DNA of 64,000 nucleotides from Flavobacterium sp. AED (GCF_000812945.1 NZ_JSYM01000003.1:248001-312000), one strand, 5' to 3'. Numbered from the stretch's first letter, positions 34,351 through 43,765 are shown. Numbers and translations: made by a program. The notes: generated from the sequence alone by a model not told the origin.

Positions 34351-34859
34351 TGGTTTATGCTAAAATCCTAATGTTAATTTTGTCATCTCAAGCGCAGTCG
34401 AAAGACTTTCACTTCTATTAACTAAACAATATCATTTCGAAGCAAATATAAATAATTTGTACTGGTATTTCCTTAAAAAGGGCATCGTATCGTATTTATT
34501 TTCTAGTAATACCTGCTACTTAATCAATGTGTAGAATCAGAACTAATATAAAAAATGAAACTTCTGGATACGCTTCGCGGCTCTAACTAACAGTATGGAG
34601 ACAAAGCCCATATGATAATAAGAGTTGTTTTCCAGCGAATATACTATTCCTTGCATAAATAACAATGACAATTCATCCTCTCTCTATAATTTTATAACTG
34701 GTAGGTTTGTTTTCATTATCCCATCTTAAGATTTGTTATACATCCAAAAACTAAAAAAACACCCCTTAATTGTCTCAATCATGCTATTGGTCGAATTATT
34801 TCTTAGTTACAAACACTCTTTTCTAAATTTATCCAACCGAAATAAAACCAACATATTTT
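34351..34859. other. 509-bp divergent intergenic region
   Basis: No credible gene is seen. The region must hold the promoters for wzm (minus) and the GH2 gene (plus). Boxes matching TAnnTTTG occur at 34443-34450 (minus strand) and at 34702-34709 (TAGGTTTG, plus), but neither has a well-spaced TTG upstream, so both are weak. A TCGA-rich repeat piece lies near 34384-34410. Confidence 0.5.
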
Positions 34860-37496
34860 ATGAAAAAAATAAATCTATCATTTATTTTGATTGCTACCGT
34901 ATTGTTTTTCAATCAATTTACAACAGCACAAACTAAATACGAACTCAATACTGGCTGGTATTGCAACCCCATTAAAAAAACAACAGCAGACGGATTTGAA
35001 ATTTCCAAAACATCCTATTCTTTAAAAAAATGGATGCCCGCAACGGTGCCGGGAACTGTATTAACAACCTTGCTAAATAACAAGGAAGTACCCGATCCTT
35101 TTTACGGAATGAACAACGAAAAAATAAAGGACATTTACGAAACCGGACGTGAATATTATACCTACTGGTTCTCAAAAGATTTTACCGAAACTGCCAAAAA
35201 AGACGAACAGGTTTGGCTAACATTTCGAGGTATCAATTACAGTGTAGATATCTTTATCAATGGTGCCAAAGTAAACAAAGAAACATACAAAGGGATGTAT
35301 CTGCGAAAAACATTTAACATTACCAAATTTCTTAATGCCAACAGTAAAAACAGACTGGCGGTGTTAGTACATCCTGTAGATGAAGTAGGAAATCCTAATG
35401 GCGGACAAGGTGGGGACGGAACCATTGCTAAAAACGTATCATCACAATATGTGGCAGGTTGGGATTGGATACAGCCCATACGAGACAGAAATACAGGAAT
35501 CTGGGACAAAGTTTTTATTGAAAAAACGGGTGCTATAAATGTAAAAAACCCACATATTATTACTTTGGTAGATGGTGTTCGTTTGCCTGAAGGGCCGCAA
35601 CAACCAGCAACGCTAAAAGTGTCGGCCGAATTAGAAAACAGCGCGGCTACCGATGTAAGCGGAACAATTCAATATACGTTAGACGGAACCCTTGTTACCC
35701 AAAAAGCAATTCTTAAAGCCCTTACAACCACAGAAGTGAGCTTCCCGGATTTTATCATGAAAAACCCTAAATTATGGTGGCCAAATAGGTATGGAAAACA
35801 AGATTCCTATGCTATTGATATTAAATTTATTGCTGACGGAAAAACATTGGATAGTGAACCGGTACATTTTGGTGTACGGGAAATCCAAACCACTTGGAAT
35901 ACACATACGCAAAGCAGACAAATTGCAGTAAACGGACAAAAAATATTTATAAAAGGTGGAAACTGGATTATGTCTGACGCGATGTTGCGTTTATCCAAAG
36001 AACGATACGATACCGAAATTCGTTTCCACAGAGATATGAATCTGAACTTGCTTAGAATCTGGGGAGGTTCCTTAACGGAACGCCCTGAGTTCTACGAAGC
36101 CTGTGATAAATACGGTTTACTGGTCATTCAAGATTTCTGGGTTTCTGGAGATTGCAATGGTCGATGGGTAGATCCAATGAAAAAAGAAGACCAATGGACC
36201 CGAAGAAACTATCCAGAGGACCATCAATTGTTTACGGAATCTGCAGAAGATATGGTCAAAATGATACGCAACTACCCTTCTCTGGCCATTTGGTGTGGTG
36301 GCAATGAGATTACTCCTTCTGCTGACATTCTACATTCCCTTAAAAATGAAATTTTACCAAAATTAGATGGTACGCGTTGGTTTATAGACTATTCTAATTC
36401 CGATGAAATGTCATTTAACTTTAAAGGAGGTAATGGTGATGGACCTTATGGAATACAGGATATTGCCACCTTTTGGGAAGAACGCACCTGGCCGTTTAAT
36501 TCCGAAATAGGCTCAGTAGGCACAGGCGATGCTGTTTCTTTGAAACGCTTTCTTCCAAAGAAAAATCAGGTGATTCCGCAAGAAATGAAAGGTACCGAAA
36601 AAGTAGAAGACGAAGCTTGGACTTATCATAAATACATAGCTTACGGGAACACCTTAAAACCATACGGAACACCAACGGATATGGATGACTTTGCCACTAA
36701 AGCACAGTTGGTAAACTACGACCAATACCGTGGATTAATGGAAGGATTCAGTGCGCATATGTGGGACTGGTATACAGGAACCATCATTTGGAAAACGCAA
36801 AACCCTTGGACAGCGCTTCGTGGTCAAATGTATGATTACTACCTGGATCCAAACGCTTGTTTATATGGTACTCGCAAAGGAAGCGAACCACTACACGCCA
36901 TGTACAATCCTGTTAAAGGAGACATTATGATTGTGAACAACACTTTTGTACCTCAGCATGACGTAATGCTGCGAATTACATCTTATGACATGAAAGGAAA
37001 CAGCCAGTTACTCACACAAGTTTTCACATACACAGAACCATCAAGTACACGATTGATACTGTCTCTTAAAGACAAAATAGCAGCTCTAACCGCAAAAGAA
37101 GGCCTGTTTTTATCCGTTCAGTTGCTTAACTTAAAACAAGAAATTATAAGTGATAACTTCTACTGGCTAGCAGATGAAAAAGGGAATTATAGCGGTTTAC
37201 AAACCATCGCAAGCGCACCGTTACAAACTTCTGCAAAAAAAATAAGTTATAACACCATAGCGCTTACAGTAAAAAACAATGAAAAAAATACTATTTCTTT
37301 TTTCAACAGAATCTCATTGTTAGACGCTAAAACCAGCGAACGTGTATTGCCCACTTTCTATAGTGACAACTACATTTCTCTGGTTCCTGGTGAAGAGAAA
37401 AGCATTGAATTAGAATATGAAAACCTTAACAATATAGAAGCCGAAATTGAGATTAGTGGCTGGAACACTCCAATACAAACCTTAAAAATAAAGTAG
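34860..37496 (+). CDS. Secreted GH2 exo-glycosidase, beta-mannosidase/glucosaminidase-like
   Basis: This 878-residue protein has a signal peptide (KKINLSFILIATVLFFNQF then TTAQ), so it acts in the periplasm or outside. The GH2 layout is present: an N-terminal sugar-binding beta domain (GTVLTTLLNNKEVPDPFYG, YYTYWFSKDF), an immunoglobulin-like domain, and a TIM barrel with the acid/base motif LAIWCGGNE (Glu483) and a candidate nucleophile in FNSEIGS (Glu549). GSLTERPEFYEACDKYGLLV is typical of mannosidase-like GH2. It may trim or recycle glycan. Substrate is not certain. It faces away from the polysaccharide genes and is followed by a strong terminator. Confidence 0.88.
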   Translation: MKKINLSFILIATVLFFNQFTTAQTKYELNTGWYCNPIKKTTADGFEISKTSYSLKKWMPATVPGTVLTTLLNNKEVPDPFYGMNNEKIKDIYETGREYYTYWFSKDFTETAKKDEQVWLTFRGINYSVDIFINGAKVNKETYKGMYLRKTFNITKFLNANSKNRLAVLVHPVDEVGNPNGGQGGDGTIAKNVSSQYVAGWDWIQPIRDRNTGIWDKVFIEKTGAINVKNPHIITLVDGVRLPEGPQQPATLKVSAELENSAATDVSGTIQYTLDGTLVTQKAILKALTTTEVSFPDFIMKNPKLWWPNRYGKQDSYAIDIKFIADGKTLDSEPVHFGVREIQTTWNTHTQSRQIAVNGQKIFIKGGNWIMSDAMLRLSKERYDTEIRFHRDMNLNLLRIWGGSLTERPEFYEACDKYGLLVIQDFWVSGDCNGRWVDPMKKEDQWTRRNYPEDHQLFTESAEDMVKMIRNYPSLAIWCGGNEITPSADILHSLKNEILPKLDGTRWFIDYSNSDEMSFNFKGGNGDGPYGIQDIATFWEERTWPFNSEIGSVGTGDAVSLKRFLPKKNQVIPQEMKGTEKVEDEAWTYHKYIAYGNTLKPYGTPTDMDDFATKAQLVNYDQYRGLMEGFSAHMWDWYTGTIIWKTQNPWTALRGQMYDYYLDPNACLYGTRKGSEPLHAMYNPVKGDIMIVNNTFVPQHDVMLRITSYDMKGNSQLLTQVFTYTEPSSTRLILSLKDKIAALTAKEGLFLSVQLLNLKQEIISDNFYWLADEKGNYSGLQTIASAPLQTSAKKISYNTIALTVKNNEKNTISFFNRISLLDAKTSERVLPTFYSDNYISLVPGEEKSIELEYENLNNIEAEIEISGWNTPIQTLKIK

Positions 37497-37528
37497 TCTT
37501 ATATATTCATTTACTTGATAATTTATCA

Positions 37529-37565
37529 GAAGGCCGGTACTTATTTGTACCGGCCTTCTCTTCTT
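37529..37565 (+). terminator. Rho-independent terminator after GH2 gene
   Basis: A perfect 12-bp stem, GAAGGCCGGTAC / GTACCGGCCTTC, encloses the loop TTATTT and is followed by a T-rich tract (TCTTCTT). It lies 33 bp after the GH2 stop. Confidence 0.85.
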
Positions 37566-37578
37566 AAAAGCAAAGTAT

Positions 37579-38064
37579 CGTTCGGCTCCCCTTAAGGTCG
37601 GGGTAAAACGAAATTTAAACAGAAAGTCCCAATTTTCGACTCCCTTCAAGACCGGGGTAAAACGAAAATTAAACGGAAAGTTCTAAATTTTCGACTCCCT
37701 TTAGGGCTGGGGTAAAACGAAAATTAAAAAACAAATTCCCAATTTTCGACTCCCTTTAGGGCTGGGGCAAAACGAAAATTAAAAAACAAATCCCCAATTT
37801 TCGGCTCCCTTTAGGGCCGGAGTAAAACGAAAATTAAAAAACAACTTCTCAATTTTCGGCTCCCTTTAGGGCCGGAGTAAAACGAAAATTAAACGGAAAG
37901 TTCTAAATTTTCGACTCCCTTTAGGGCCGGGGTAAAACGAAAATTAAACGGAAAGTTCTAAATTTTCGACTCCCTTTAGGGCTGGGGTAAAACGAAAATT
38001 AAAAAACAACTTCTCAATTTTCGACTCCCTTTAGGGCTGGGGCAAAACGAAAATTAAAAAACAA
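37579..38064. repeat. Nine-copy 55-bp tandem hairpin repeat
   Basis: Nine head-to-tail units follow one another with an exact 55-bp period (from unit 2: 37633, 37688, 37743, 37798, 37853, 37908, 37963, 38018). Each unit carries AATTTTCG and CGAAAATT as inverted arms around a core containing CTCCCTTTAGGG, so each can fold as a hairpin. Two tail variants are mixed, one with CGGAAAGTTCTAAA (units 2, 6, 7) and one with AAAACAA (units 3-5, 8, 9). There are no unique spacers, so it is not a CRISPR array. It fills most of the gap between the GH2 and aconitase genes. Single related copies occur near 48324 and 49339. Confidence 0.95.
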
Positions 38065-38190
38065 TGTTATAAAAGAAATAAATACAAGTCAACATAAGTT
38101 AAAAATGAGTAACTTTAATACACTAAAATTTAGATTTAAAATACTTATAATAAGACAATTATACTATTTACAATCAATTTAAAAACGATC

Positions 38191-40152
38191 ATGAACAATC
38201 AAAACATAAGCCAAAAATTGATTAGCAGTCATCTTCTTTCAGGTGAAATGAAACCGGGAAGCGAAATTGGATTGAAGATTGATCATGTGCTGCAGCAAGA
38301 CGCTACTGGAACCTTAATTATGCTTGAACTGGAAGCTTTTCAATTAGAAAGAACCAAAGCGGAAGTCGCTGTTCAATATGTCGATCATAATCTACTGCAG
38401 ACCGATTACAAAAATATGGACGATCATCTTTTTCTTCAATCGGCTGCTGCCCGCTTTGGATATTGGTTCAGCAGACCGGGGAATGGAATCAGCCATGCCG
38501 TACACATGGAACGATTTGGCAAACCCGGTAGTACACTATTAGGTTCAGACAGCCATACTTGTGCAGGTGGTGGGATAGGAATGCTGGCCATTGGTACCGG
38601 TGGATTAGATGTGGCTCTTGCTGCTGCAGGCGAGCCTTATTTTGTAAAGATGCCAAAAATCATGGGCATTAAACTCACGGGCAAATTACCGGACTGGGTC
38701 AGTGCAAAAGATGTAATTTTAGAAATGTTAAGACGTTACGATGTAAATGGCGGACGAGGATATATTTTAGAATATTATGGTCCGGGACTGCAACACCTGA
38801 GTGCTTGGGACCGACACGTAATTGCAAACATGGGTGCCGAAATGGGTGCCACTTCTTCCATATTCCCTTCTGATGAAATCACAAAAGAGTTTCTTCGAAA
38901 AGAAGGACGGGAAGAACAATGGATGGAATTGAAAGCAGATGAAGGGGCTACTTATGATCATAATGAAGAAATTAATTTATCTGAGCTAGAACCTTTAATT
39001 GCAATTCCCAGTAGTCCGGGGAATGTAGTCCCCGTGAGAGAAGTGAGTGGCAGACCGGTAGCACAAGTGGTATTGGGTTCATCAGCCAATCCGGGACTTC
39101 GTGATTTCTGGATTGTTTCCCAAATTGTAAAAGGCCAATTTACATCTCCTGAGGTTTCCTTTGATGTCAACCCTTCCACACGTCAGATATTACAAAACTT
39201 GACCGAAATGGGGGCACTTGCTTCCTTGATTGCTGCTGGTGCCCGCGTCCATCAATCGGGCTGTATGGGTTGTATTGGCATGGGGCAGGCTCCAGCTACC
39301 AATAGCATTAGTCTCCGCACAATGCCCCGTAATTTTCCGGGGCGTTCTGGAACACTTGATGACCAAGTATACCTTTGCAGCCCGGAAACGGCAGCTGCAG
39401 CTGCTCTCACAGGAAAGATTACCGACCCAAGAGATCTTGAGAAACAATTCAATATTGGGTATCCAAAATGGAAAGAACTGGATACTATTAAAGTGAACCA
39501 GCAAATGCTGATTGCTCCCAATGGAAAATCGCTTGAATTAATTAAAGGACCTAATATAAAAACCCTTCCCGAATTTGGGGAACTTCCGGACGAATTGGAA
39601 ATCCCCATTCTTTTAAAAATGGGAGATGACATTTCTACAGATGAAATACTAAAAGCGGGTGCCGATGTATTGCCATTACGCTCCAATATTCCCGAAATCA
39701 GCAAATATTCTTATTATGTGATTGACCACCACTTTTACGATCGGGCAATAGAAAACCAAAACAAGTACAAAGGCTTTTGTGTAATAGCAGGCGAAAATTA
39801 CGCACAGGGATCCAGCAGAGAGCATGCAGCATTGGCTCCAAGATATTTAGGCCAGCTGTTTACGATTTCAAAATCGTATGCACGAATCGGTTGGCAAAAC
39901 CTGATTAACTTTGGTATTATCCCTTTCGAATTCCAAAATAAAGATGATTTTGACAAACTGGAACAGGGGGATATAGTAAGAGTCGAAGGACTAAGATTAG
40001 CAATAAAAAACAGGAACGTTTTGATTGCGAAAGTAATTGGAAAACAAATAGAAATTCCGCTCGTTTTAAACATAAGTGACCGCCAAATTGAACTAATCTT
40101 AAAAGGAGGAGCTATAAATTACGTAAAGAATAAGAAACACTTAAAAAAATAA
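38191..40152 (+). CDS. Aconitase-family hydratase (Aquifex-type aconitate hydratase)
   Basis: This 653-residue protein carries the [4Fe-4S] ligands Cys124 (GSDSHTCAGGGIG), Cys358 and Cys361 (SGCMGCIGMG), and the C-terminal swivel-domain motif GENYAQGSSREHAALAPRYL. The length fits the shorter Aquifex-type aconitate hydratase group rather than the ~900-residue AcnA form. It should interconvert citrate and isocitrate, or a homologue, in the cytoplasm. It is a central-metabolism type enzyme in a glycan locus, and its base composition is visibly less AT-rich than its neighbours. It has its own upstream gap filled by the 55-bp repeats. Homoaconitase or 2-methylcitrate-type activity cannot be excluded. 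Confidence 0.88.
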   Translation: MNNQNISQKLISSHLLSGEMKPGSEIGLKIDHVLQQDATGTLIMLELEAFQLERTKAEVAVQYVDHNLLQTDYKNMDDHLFLQSAAARFGYWFSRPGNGISHAVHMERFGKPGSTLLGSDSHTCAGGGIGMLAIGTGGLDVALAAAGEPYFVKMPKIMGIKLTGKLPDWVSAKDVILEMLRRYDVNGGRGYILEYYGPGLQHLSAWDRHVIANMGAEMGATSSIFPSDEITKEFLRKEGREEQWMELKADEGATYDHNEEINLSELEPLIAIPSSPGNVVPVREVSGRPVAQVVLGSSANPGLRDFWIVSQIVKGQFTSPEVSFDVNPSTRQILQNLTEMGALASLIAAGARVHQSGCMGCIGMGQAPATNSISLRTMPRNFPGRSGTLDDQVYLCSPETAAAAALTGKITDPRDLEKQFNIGYPKWKELDTIKVNQQMLIAPNGKSLELIKGPNIKTLPEFGELPDELEIPILLKMGDDISTDEILKAGADVLPLRSNIPEISKYSYYVIDHHFYDRAIENQNKYKGFCVIAGENYAQGSSREHAALAPRYLGQLFTISKSYARIGWQNLINFGIIPFEFQNKDDFDKLEQGDIVRVEGLRLAIKNRNVLIAKVIGKQIEIPLVLNISDRQIELILKGGAINYVKNKKHLKK

Positions 40153-40193
40153 AAATTTATTATTTATAACCCGCTAGTTAGGATTATTCAAAA

Positions 40194-40260
40194 CGTCAGT
40201 TCGTCCCGATGCTTCGTGATTTTGTCTAGTAAAAATGAAACAAAAATGTATCGAGAACCG
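40194..40260. repeat. Dispersed intergenic repeat, family A
   Basis: The stretch begins GTCAGTTCG and ends TGTATCGAGAACCG, as in the copy at 41443-41505, with a diverged centre. Confidence 0.5.
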
Positions 40261-40627
40261 TTTCAATACCAATTTTCTAATTCGCAGTACATTTTTCTGA
40301 CGAAAATCATTTTCAAAAAACGAATTACGACTGGCAGGGTATTTATCGTTACAAAGCAACTTTACGATAAGAGATGATACACATCAAACGGCACAAGTGA
40401 CTGTTACACTTTACGATTAAAAATCTTAAATCAAAAAACATTATCTCAGCTTGAAAGAGCGAACTGGCGAATCACGTAATTCAATTTTTTTAATCAAGAA
40501 AATTTGTCCTCTAGATGAAGGAGTGATTACACAATTAGCTCGTCAATTCTGGCAAATTCAATTCTGATCACTAAAATCTGTAAACTGAATACTAAATACG
40601 GAACACGCAATACTGATTACTTTTTTC

Positions 40628-40635
40628 TACCTTTG
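40628..40635 (+). promoter_or_regulatory. Candidate -7 promoter box of the phosphatase gene
   Basis: TACCTTTG matches the Flavobacterium TAnnTTTG box and ends 4 nt before the ATG. If used, the transcript would be leaderless or nearly so. No well-spaced TTG is seen upstream, so this is tentative. Confidence 0.4.
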
Positions 40636-40639
40636 CACC

Positions 40640-41380
40640 ATGTTTTCACTATTCAAATCAAAACCCGTACTTAAGGATCTCATTCCGGACAACCATATCG
40701 ATATTCACTCGCATCTCTTGCCGGGTATTGATGATGGTGCCAGAACTTTTGAGGATACTTTAAGACTAACCAAAGCACTTCAAGGATTTGGCGTTACAGC
40801 GTTTATTACTACTCCACATATTATTCAACACGTTTGGGACAATACACACGAACAAATTCTATCAAATGCCAAAACAACGGAATCCAAACTAAAAGAACAG
40901 GAAATCACGGTTCCTTTTAAAGCGGCTGCTGAATACTTGATGGACGATCAGTTTGTGAAACTTTTTCAATCGCACGATTTATTGACGTTGAAAGACAATT
41001 ATGTTTTGGTCGAAATGTCCTATATCAATGCGCCTATCCAATTGTATTCGATACTGTTTGACTTACAGGTCGCGGGATACATTCCGGTATTAGCACACCC
41101 GGAACGCTATTTATTCTACCATAACAATTTTAATGAATACATAAAACTAAAAAGAGCAGGTTGTTTATTTCAGTTAAACTTATTGGCAGTTGTAGGTTAT
41201 TATGGCACTGAAATCACTAAAATAGCGGAGCAATTGCTACAAAAAGGAATGTATAATTATGTGGGTTCTGATGTACATCATGACAGCCACATTGCTTCTT
41301 TTAACCAAAAAATAAAAATAAAAGATACAGCACCACTAAAAGAAATAATTGCCAACAATCAGTTTTTCAAGTTTGAATAA
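40640..41380 (+). CDS. CpsB/CapC-type tyrosine-protein phosphatase (PHP family)
   Basis: This 246-residue protein has the metal-binding motifs of the PHP phosphatases that act on capsule tyrosine kinases: IDIHSHLLPGIDDGA near the N-terminus, TPHIIQHVW, VLAHPERYLFY and VGSDVHHDSH. In known systems these enzymes dephosphorylate BY-kinases (CpsD/Wzc) and so control chain length and export. No BY-kinase is found in the window, and the Wzz-like protein here lacks a kinase domain, so its partner lies elsewhere or differs. It converges on the FlaA1-type gene and ends before a shared terminator. Confidence 0.92.
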   Translation: MFSLFKSKPVLKDLIPDNHIDIHSHLLPGIDDGARTFEDTLRLTKALQGFGVTAFITTPHIIQHVWDNTHEQILSNAKTTESKLKEQEITVPFKAAAEYLMDDQFVKLFQSHDLLTLKDNYVLVEMSYINAPIQLYSILFDLQVAGYIPVLAHPERYLFYHNNFNEYIKLKRAGCLFQLNLLAVVGYYGTEITKIAEQLLQKGMYNYVGSDVHHDSHIASFNQKIKIKDTAPLKEIIANNQFFKFE

Positions 41381-41442
41381 TTCGTTTTTTAGAAATAAAA
41401 CTTCTCTAAACAGCAATTGCCTGCCCTGAGTTTTATCGAAGG

Positions 41443-41505
41443 GTCAGTTCGAGTGATTTTATAAAGTAGCGATAGCGTTTTTATAAAATTGTATCGAGAA
41501 CCGTT
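41443..41505. repeat. Dispersed intergenic repeat, family A (best-preserved copy)
   Basis: The unit runs from GTCAGTTCGAGTG to TGTATCGAGAACCG. Its centre is an inverted repeat: ATTTTATAAA and TTTATAAAAT flank GCGATAGCG. Related copies occur at 14985, 40194 and 44986. Confidence 0.65.
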
Positions 41506-41562
41506 GTACAAACTATACCTTCACCATTAGAATAAGTTCAAATTGAGCACTATTTTTAAACT

Positions 41563-41603
41563 AAAAAAAGGGTACAAAGAATAGTTCTTTGTACCCTTTT
41601 TTT
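41563..41603. terminator. Bidirectional rho-independent terminator
   Basis: Seven A, then the 11-bp stem GGGTACAAAGA, loop ATAGT, stem TCTTTGTACCC, then seven T. The element is symmetric, so it can end transcription from both the phosphatase gene (plus) and the FlaA1-type gene (minus), which converge here. Confidence 0.9.
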
Positions 41604-41627
41604 GAGCAAACCGTTATGAAGGAATTA

Positions 41628-43595
41628 TTACTTATCTAACAACTCAAATGCGGAATTCATACTTTTAAACTCCGGTACTATTTTCTTCATTTTAGATACA
41701 ATAGCATCATTATCAAAGTTATTGGCAATCCCTATAAGTTCATTAATGTCAATATTTAAAGCTTCAAAATCATCTAAAATTTCTTCTGCTATCATAATTT
41801 TATCATGATGAGTAGGTAACGTTTTTGAAGTATCGTTAAGCAACTCTTCATATAATTTTTCACCTGGCCTTAATCCTACAATCTGTATTTTAATCTCTTT
41901 ATCTGGTATAAATCCAGCCAACTTAATCATCTTTTTGGCCAAATCAATAATTTTAACGGGTTTTCCCATATCAAAAATGTAAATCTCTCCACCATTACCC
42001 ATAGCTCCGGCTTCTAAAACCAGTTGACAAGCTTCGGGTATGGTCATAAAATACCTAATAATATCAGGGTGTGTAATCGTAACCGGACCACCATTAGCAA
42101 TTTGTTTGGTAAACAAAGGCACTACGGATCCATTCGAACCTAAAACATTTCCAAAACGAGTGGTAATAAACTTCGTGGTATTTTTCGTTATGGTATTCGT
42201 ATTTTTAAATTGTAACGATTGCACATATTTTTCAGCGATTCGCTTACTGGCTCCCATTACATTGCTGGGATTCACTGCTTTATCAGTGGACACCATCACA
42301 AATTTTTTCACATTATAAAAACAGGAAAGATCAGCAAGGTTTTTAGTTCCTTCTATATTGGTCAAAATGGCCTGAGAAGGATTTTCTTCCATTAAAGGCA
42401 CGTGTTTATAAGCTGCGGCATGAAAAACAACTTGAGGTTGATGCAACCTAAAAACATTATTCATGGCTTCTTTATTTCTTACATCGGCAATAACGGTATA
42501 AATCGCTGAATTTGAACCTGAACTTTTCATTTCTAAACACATATGATGCAAAGGTGTTTCAGCTTGATCCAAAATAATTACGGTCTTAGGATTGAAAATC
42601 AATACCTGACGTACAATTTCACTTCCTATAGATCCTGCCGCACCGGTAATCAATATAGTCTTATCTTTTAATTGCTTAGAGATTAATTTGCTGTCCAAAA
42701 CAATAGGCTTTCTTTCCAACAAATCTTCAATTTGGATACTTTTTACTTTTTGCGAAATCTCTTTTTGATTTTCCCAATCCGAAATCAAAGGCACCGTGTA
42801 TACGGTATAGTTGAATTCTAAACATTGATCAACAATAATTAATTGTTCCTCTTTAGACAAACTTTTATCTGCTATAATAACAGCCTGTGCATTAACAGAA
42901 CGCATCAATGGTGGCAATTTTTTCTTTTTAACCAAAATTGGCAAATCCAACATCCGTTTGGTGGCATTTTGGTTATTCTTGTCTACAAACCCAACAATTT
43001 TAAAACGGGAAGGAGTTTCAAATTTTAAAGCATTCGCAACTGATATGGCATTGGCATCAGTACCATAAATAATGGTTCGTATTAATTTATTCGTTCCTTG
43101 ATCTGAAAAATAAAGTTCAAAAGTCTGTTTTATGATGACACGGTATAAAAATAGCCCACAAAAAGAGAGGACGATATTGATAAAAATAGCCGTATTTAAA
43201 AAGGCTTTCTGTCCATACAACAACTCATAAGAAAAATTAAAAAAAAGAAATATGATGAGCACCGCCATTTGCGAAAACAAAAGCTTTACCGCATCAATAT
43301 ACGAGGAATGCCTAATAATTCCGGAATAAGTCCTAAACAACCAAAAAAAGAAAACATTAACACCAAAAAAACCGGCTATAAACCGAAAAGTATGTGGGGT
43401 TACAATGTAATCTAATCCTGTCCCTTTGAATATTAGAATAGTAAAAAAAAACGATACAACTAAAACCGAAAAATCCATCATAACAATAATCCATCTGGGA
43501 AGATAGCTCAAGTTATGAATGCTGAATTTCAAGTTTTCTCTTGAAAAAAAATTAGAGCTTACCGACGTGGAACCAGAGTTTTTAGTAGTACTCAA
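41628..43595 (-). CDS. FlaA1/CapD/PglF-type nucleotide-sugar dehydratase
   Basis: This 655-residue protein has about four N-terminal transmembrane segments (residues ~35-155), a first Rossmann unit (IIYGTDANAISVANAL) and a C-terminal SDR domain with ITGAAGSIGSEIVRQ. The catalytic site has the family's Met-x-x-x-Lys variant (NVMGASKR) after VSTDKAVNPS. PglF/WbpM-like enzymes make UDP-4-keto-6-deoxy-GlcNAc. The DegT aminotransferase just upstream would give the 4-amino sugar, so the pair likely supplies a first or internal sugar. The start appears to be TTG (43593-43595), since the frame is closed just upstream. Confidence 0.92.
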   Translation of the reverse strand: MSTTKNSGSTSVSSNFFSRENLKFSIHNLSYLPRWIIVMMDFSVLVVSFFFTILIFKGTGLDYIVTPHTFRFIAGFFGVNVFFFWLFRTYSGIIRHSSYIDAVKLLFSQMAVLIIFLFFNFSYELLYGQKAFLNTAIFINIVLSFCGLFLYRVIIKQTFELYFSDQGTNKLIRTIIYGTDANAISVANALKFETPSRFKIVGFVDKNNQNATKRMLDLPILVKKKKLPPLMRSVNAQAVIIADKSLSKEEQLIIVDQCLEFNYTVYTVPLISDWENQKEISQKVKSIQIEDLLERKPIVLDSKLISKQLKDKTILITGAAGSIGSEIVRQVLIFNPKTVIILDQAETPLHHMCLEMKSSGSNSAIYTVIADVRNKEAMNNVFRLHQPQVVFHAAAYKHVPLMEENPSQAILTNIEGTKNLADLSCFYNVKKFVMVSTDKAVNPSNVMGASKRIAEKYVQSLQFKNTNTITKNTTKFITTRFGNVLGSNGSVVPLFTKQIANGGPVTITHPDIIRYFMTIPEACQLVLEAGAMGNGGEIYIFDMGKPVKIIDLAKKMIKLAGFIPDKEIKIQIVGLRPGEKLYEELLNDTSKTLPTHHDKIMIAEEILDDFEALNIDINELIGIANNFDNDAIVSKMKKIVPEFKSMNSAFELLDK

Positions 43596-43765
43596 AATTT
43601 ATATTTTTTATAATATTATAGCTTTTCAGTTAAACAAAAATACTACTAAATAATTTGAAAAAAGAAAACTAATCAAACCAATTCAATTACAAACACAATA
43701 AAAACATAAAAATTTCACCAATCAAATTTGTAAGAATTTATATTTCATTTAGTTCTGGTCTCTTT

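Larger units (their letters stand above)
40153..40639. other. 487-bp intergenic region with two repeat families
   Basis: No credible intact gene. The region contains a family A repeat copy (40194-40260), an open 45-codon stretch without start (about 40433-40567) that I could not assign, and a family C repeat (about 40563-40620, a run of CTGAATACT-like words). The promoter-like box for the phosphatase gene lies at its right end. Confidence 0.5.

Noticed and set aside
34733..34936. 67-codon plus-strand ORF ahead of the GH2 gene
   Set aside because: It overlaps the GH2 signal-peptide region in another frame and has no ribosome site or family motif.
37579..38064. Possible CRISPR array
   Set aside because: Units are contiguous 55-bp repeats with only two tail variants; there are no unique spacers and no cas genes.
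38767..40073. Several minus-strand ORFs of 64-150 codons inside the aconitase gene
   Set aside because: They are antisense to a clearly conserved enzyme and show no family motifs; they reflect the codon use of the real gene.
40433..40567. Open 45-codon stretch on the plus strand containing ICPLDEGVITQLARQFW
   Set aside because: No start codon, no recognised family and a length compatible with chance. It could be a remnant, but I cannot support it.
43635..43642. TAnnTTTG-like box upstream of the FlaA1-type gene
   Set aside because: The nearest TTG is about 31 nt away, too far for the usual promoter spacing.
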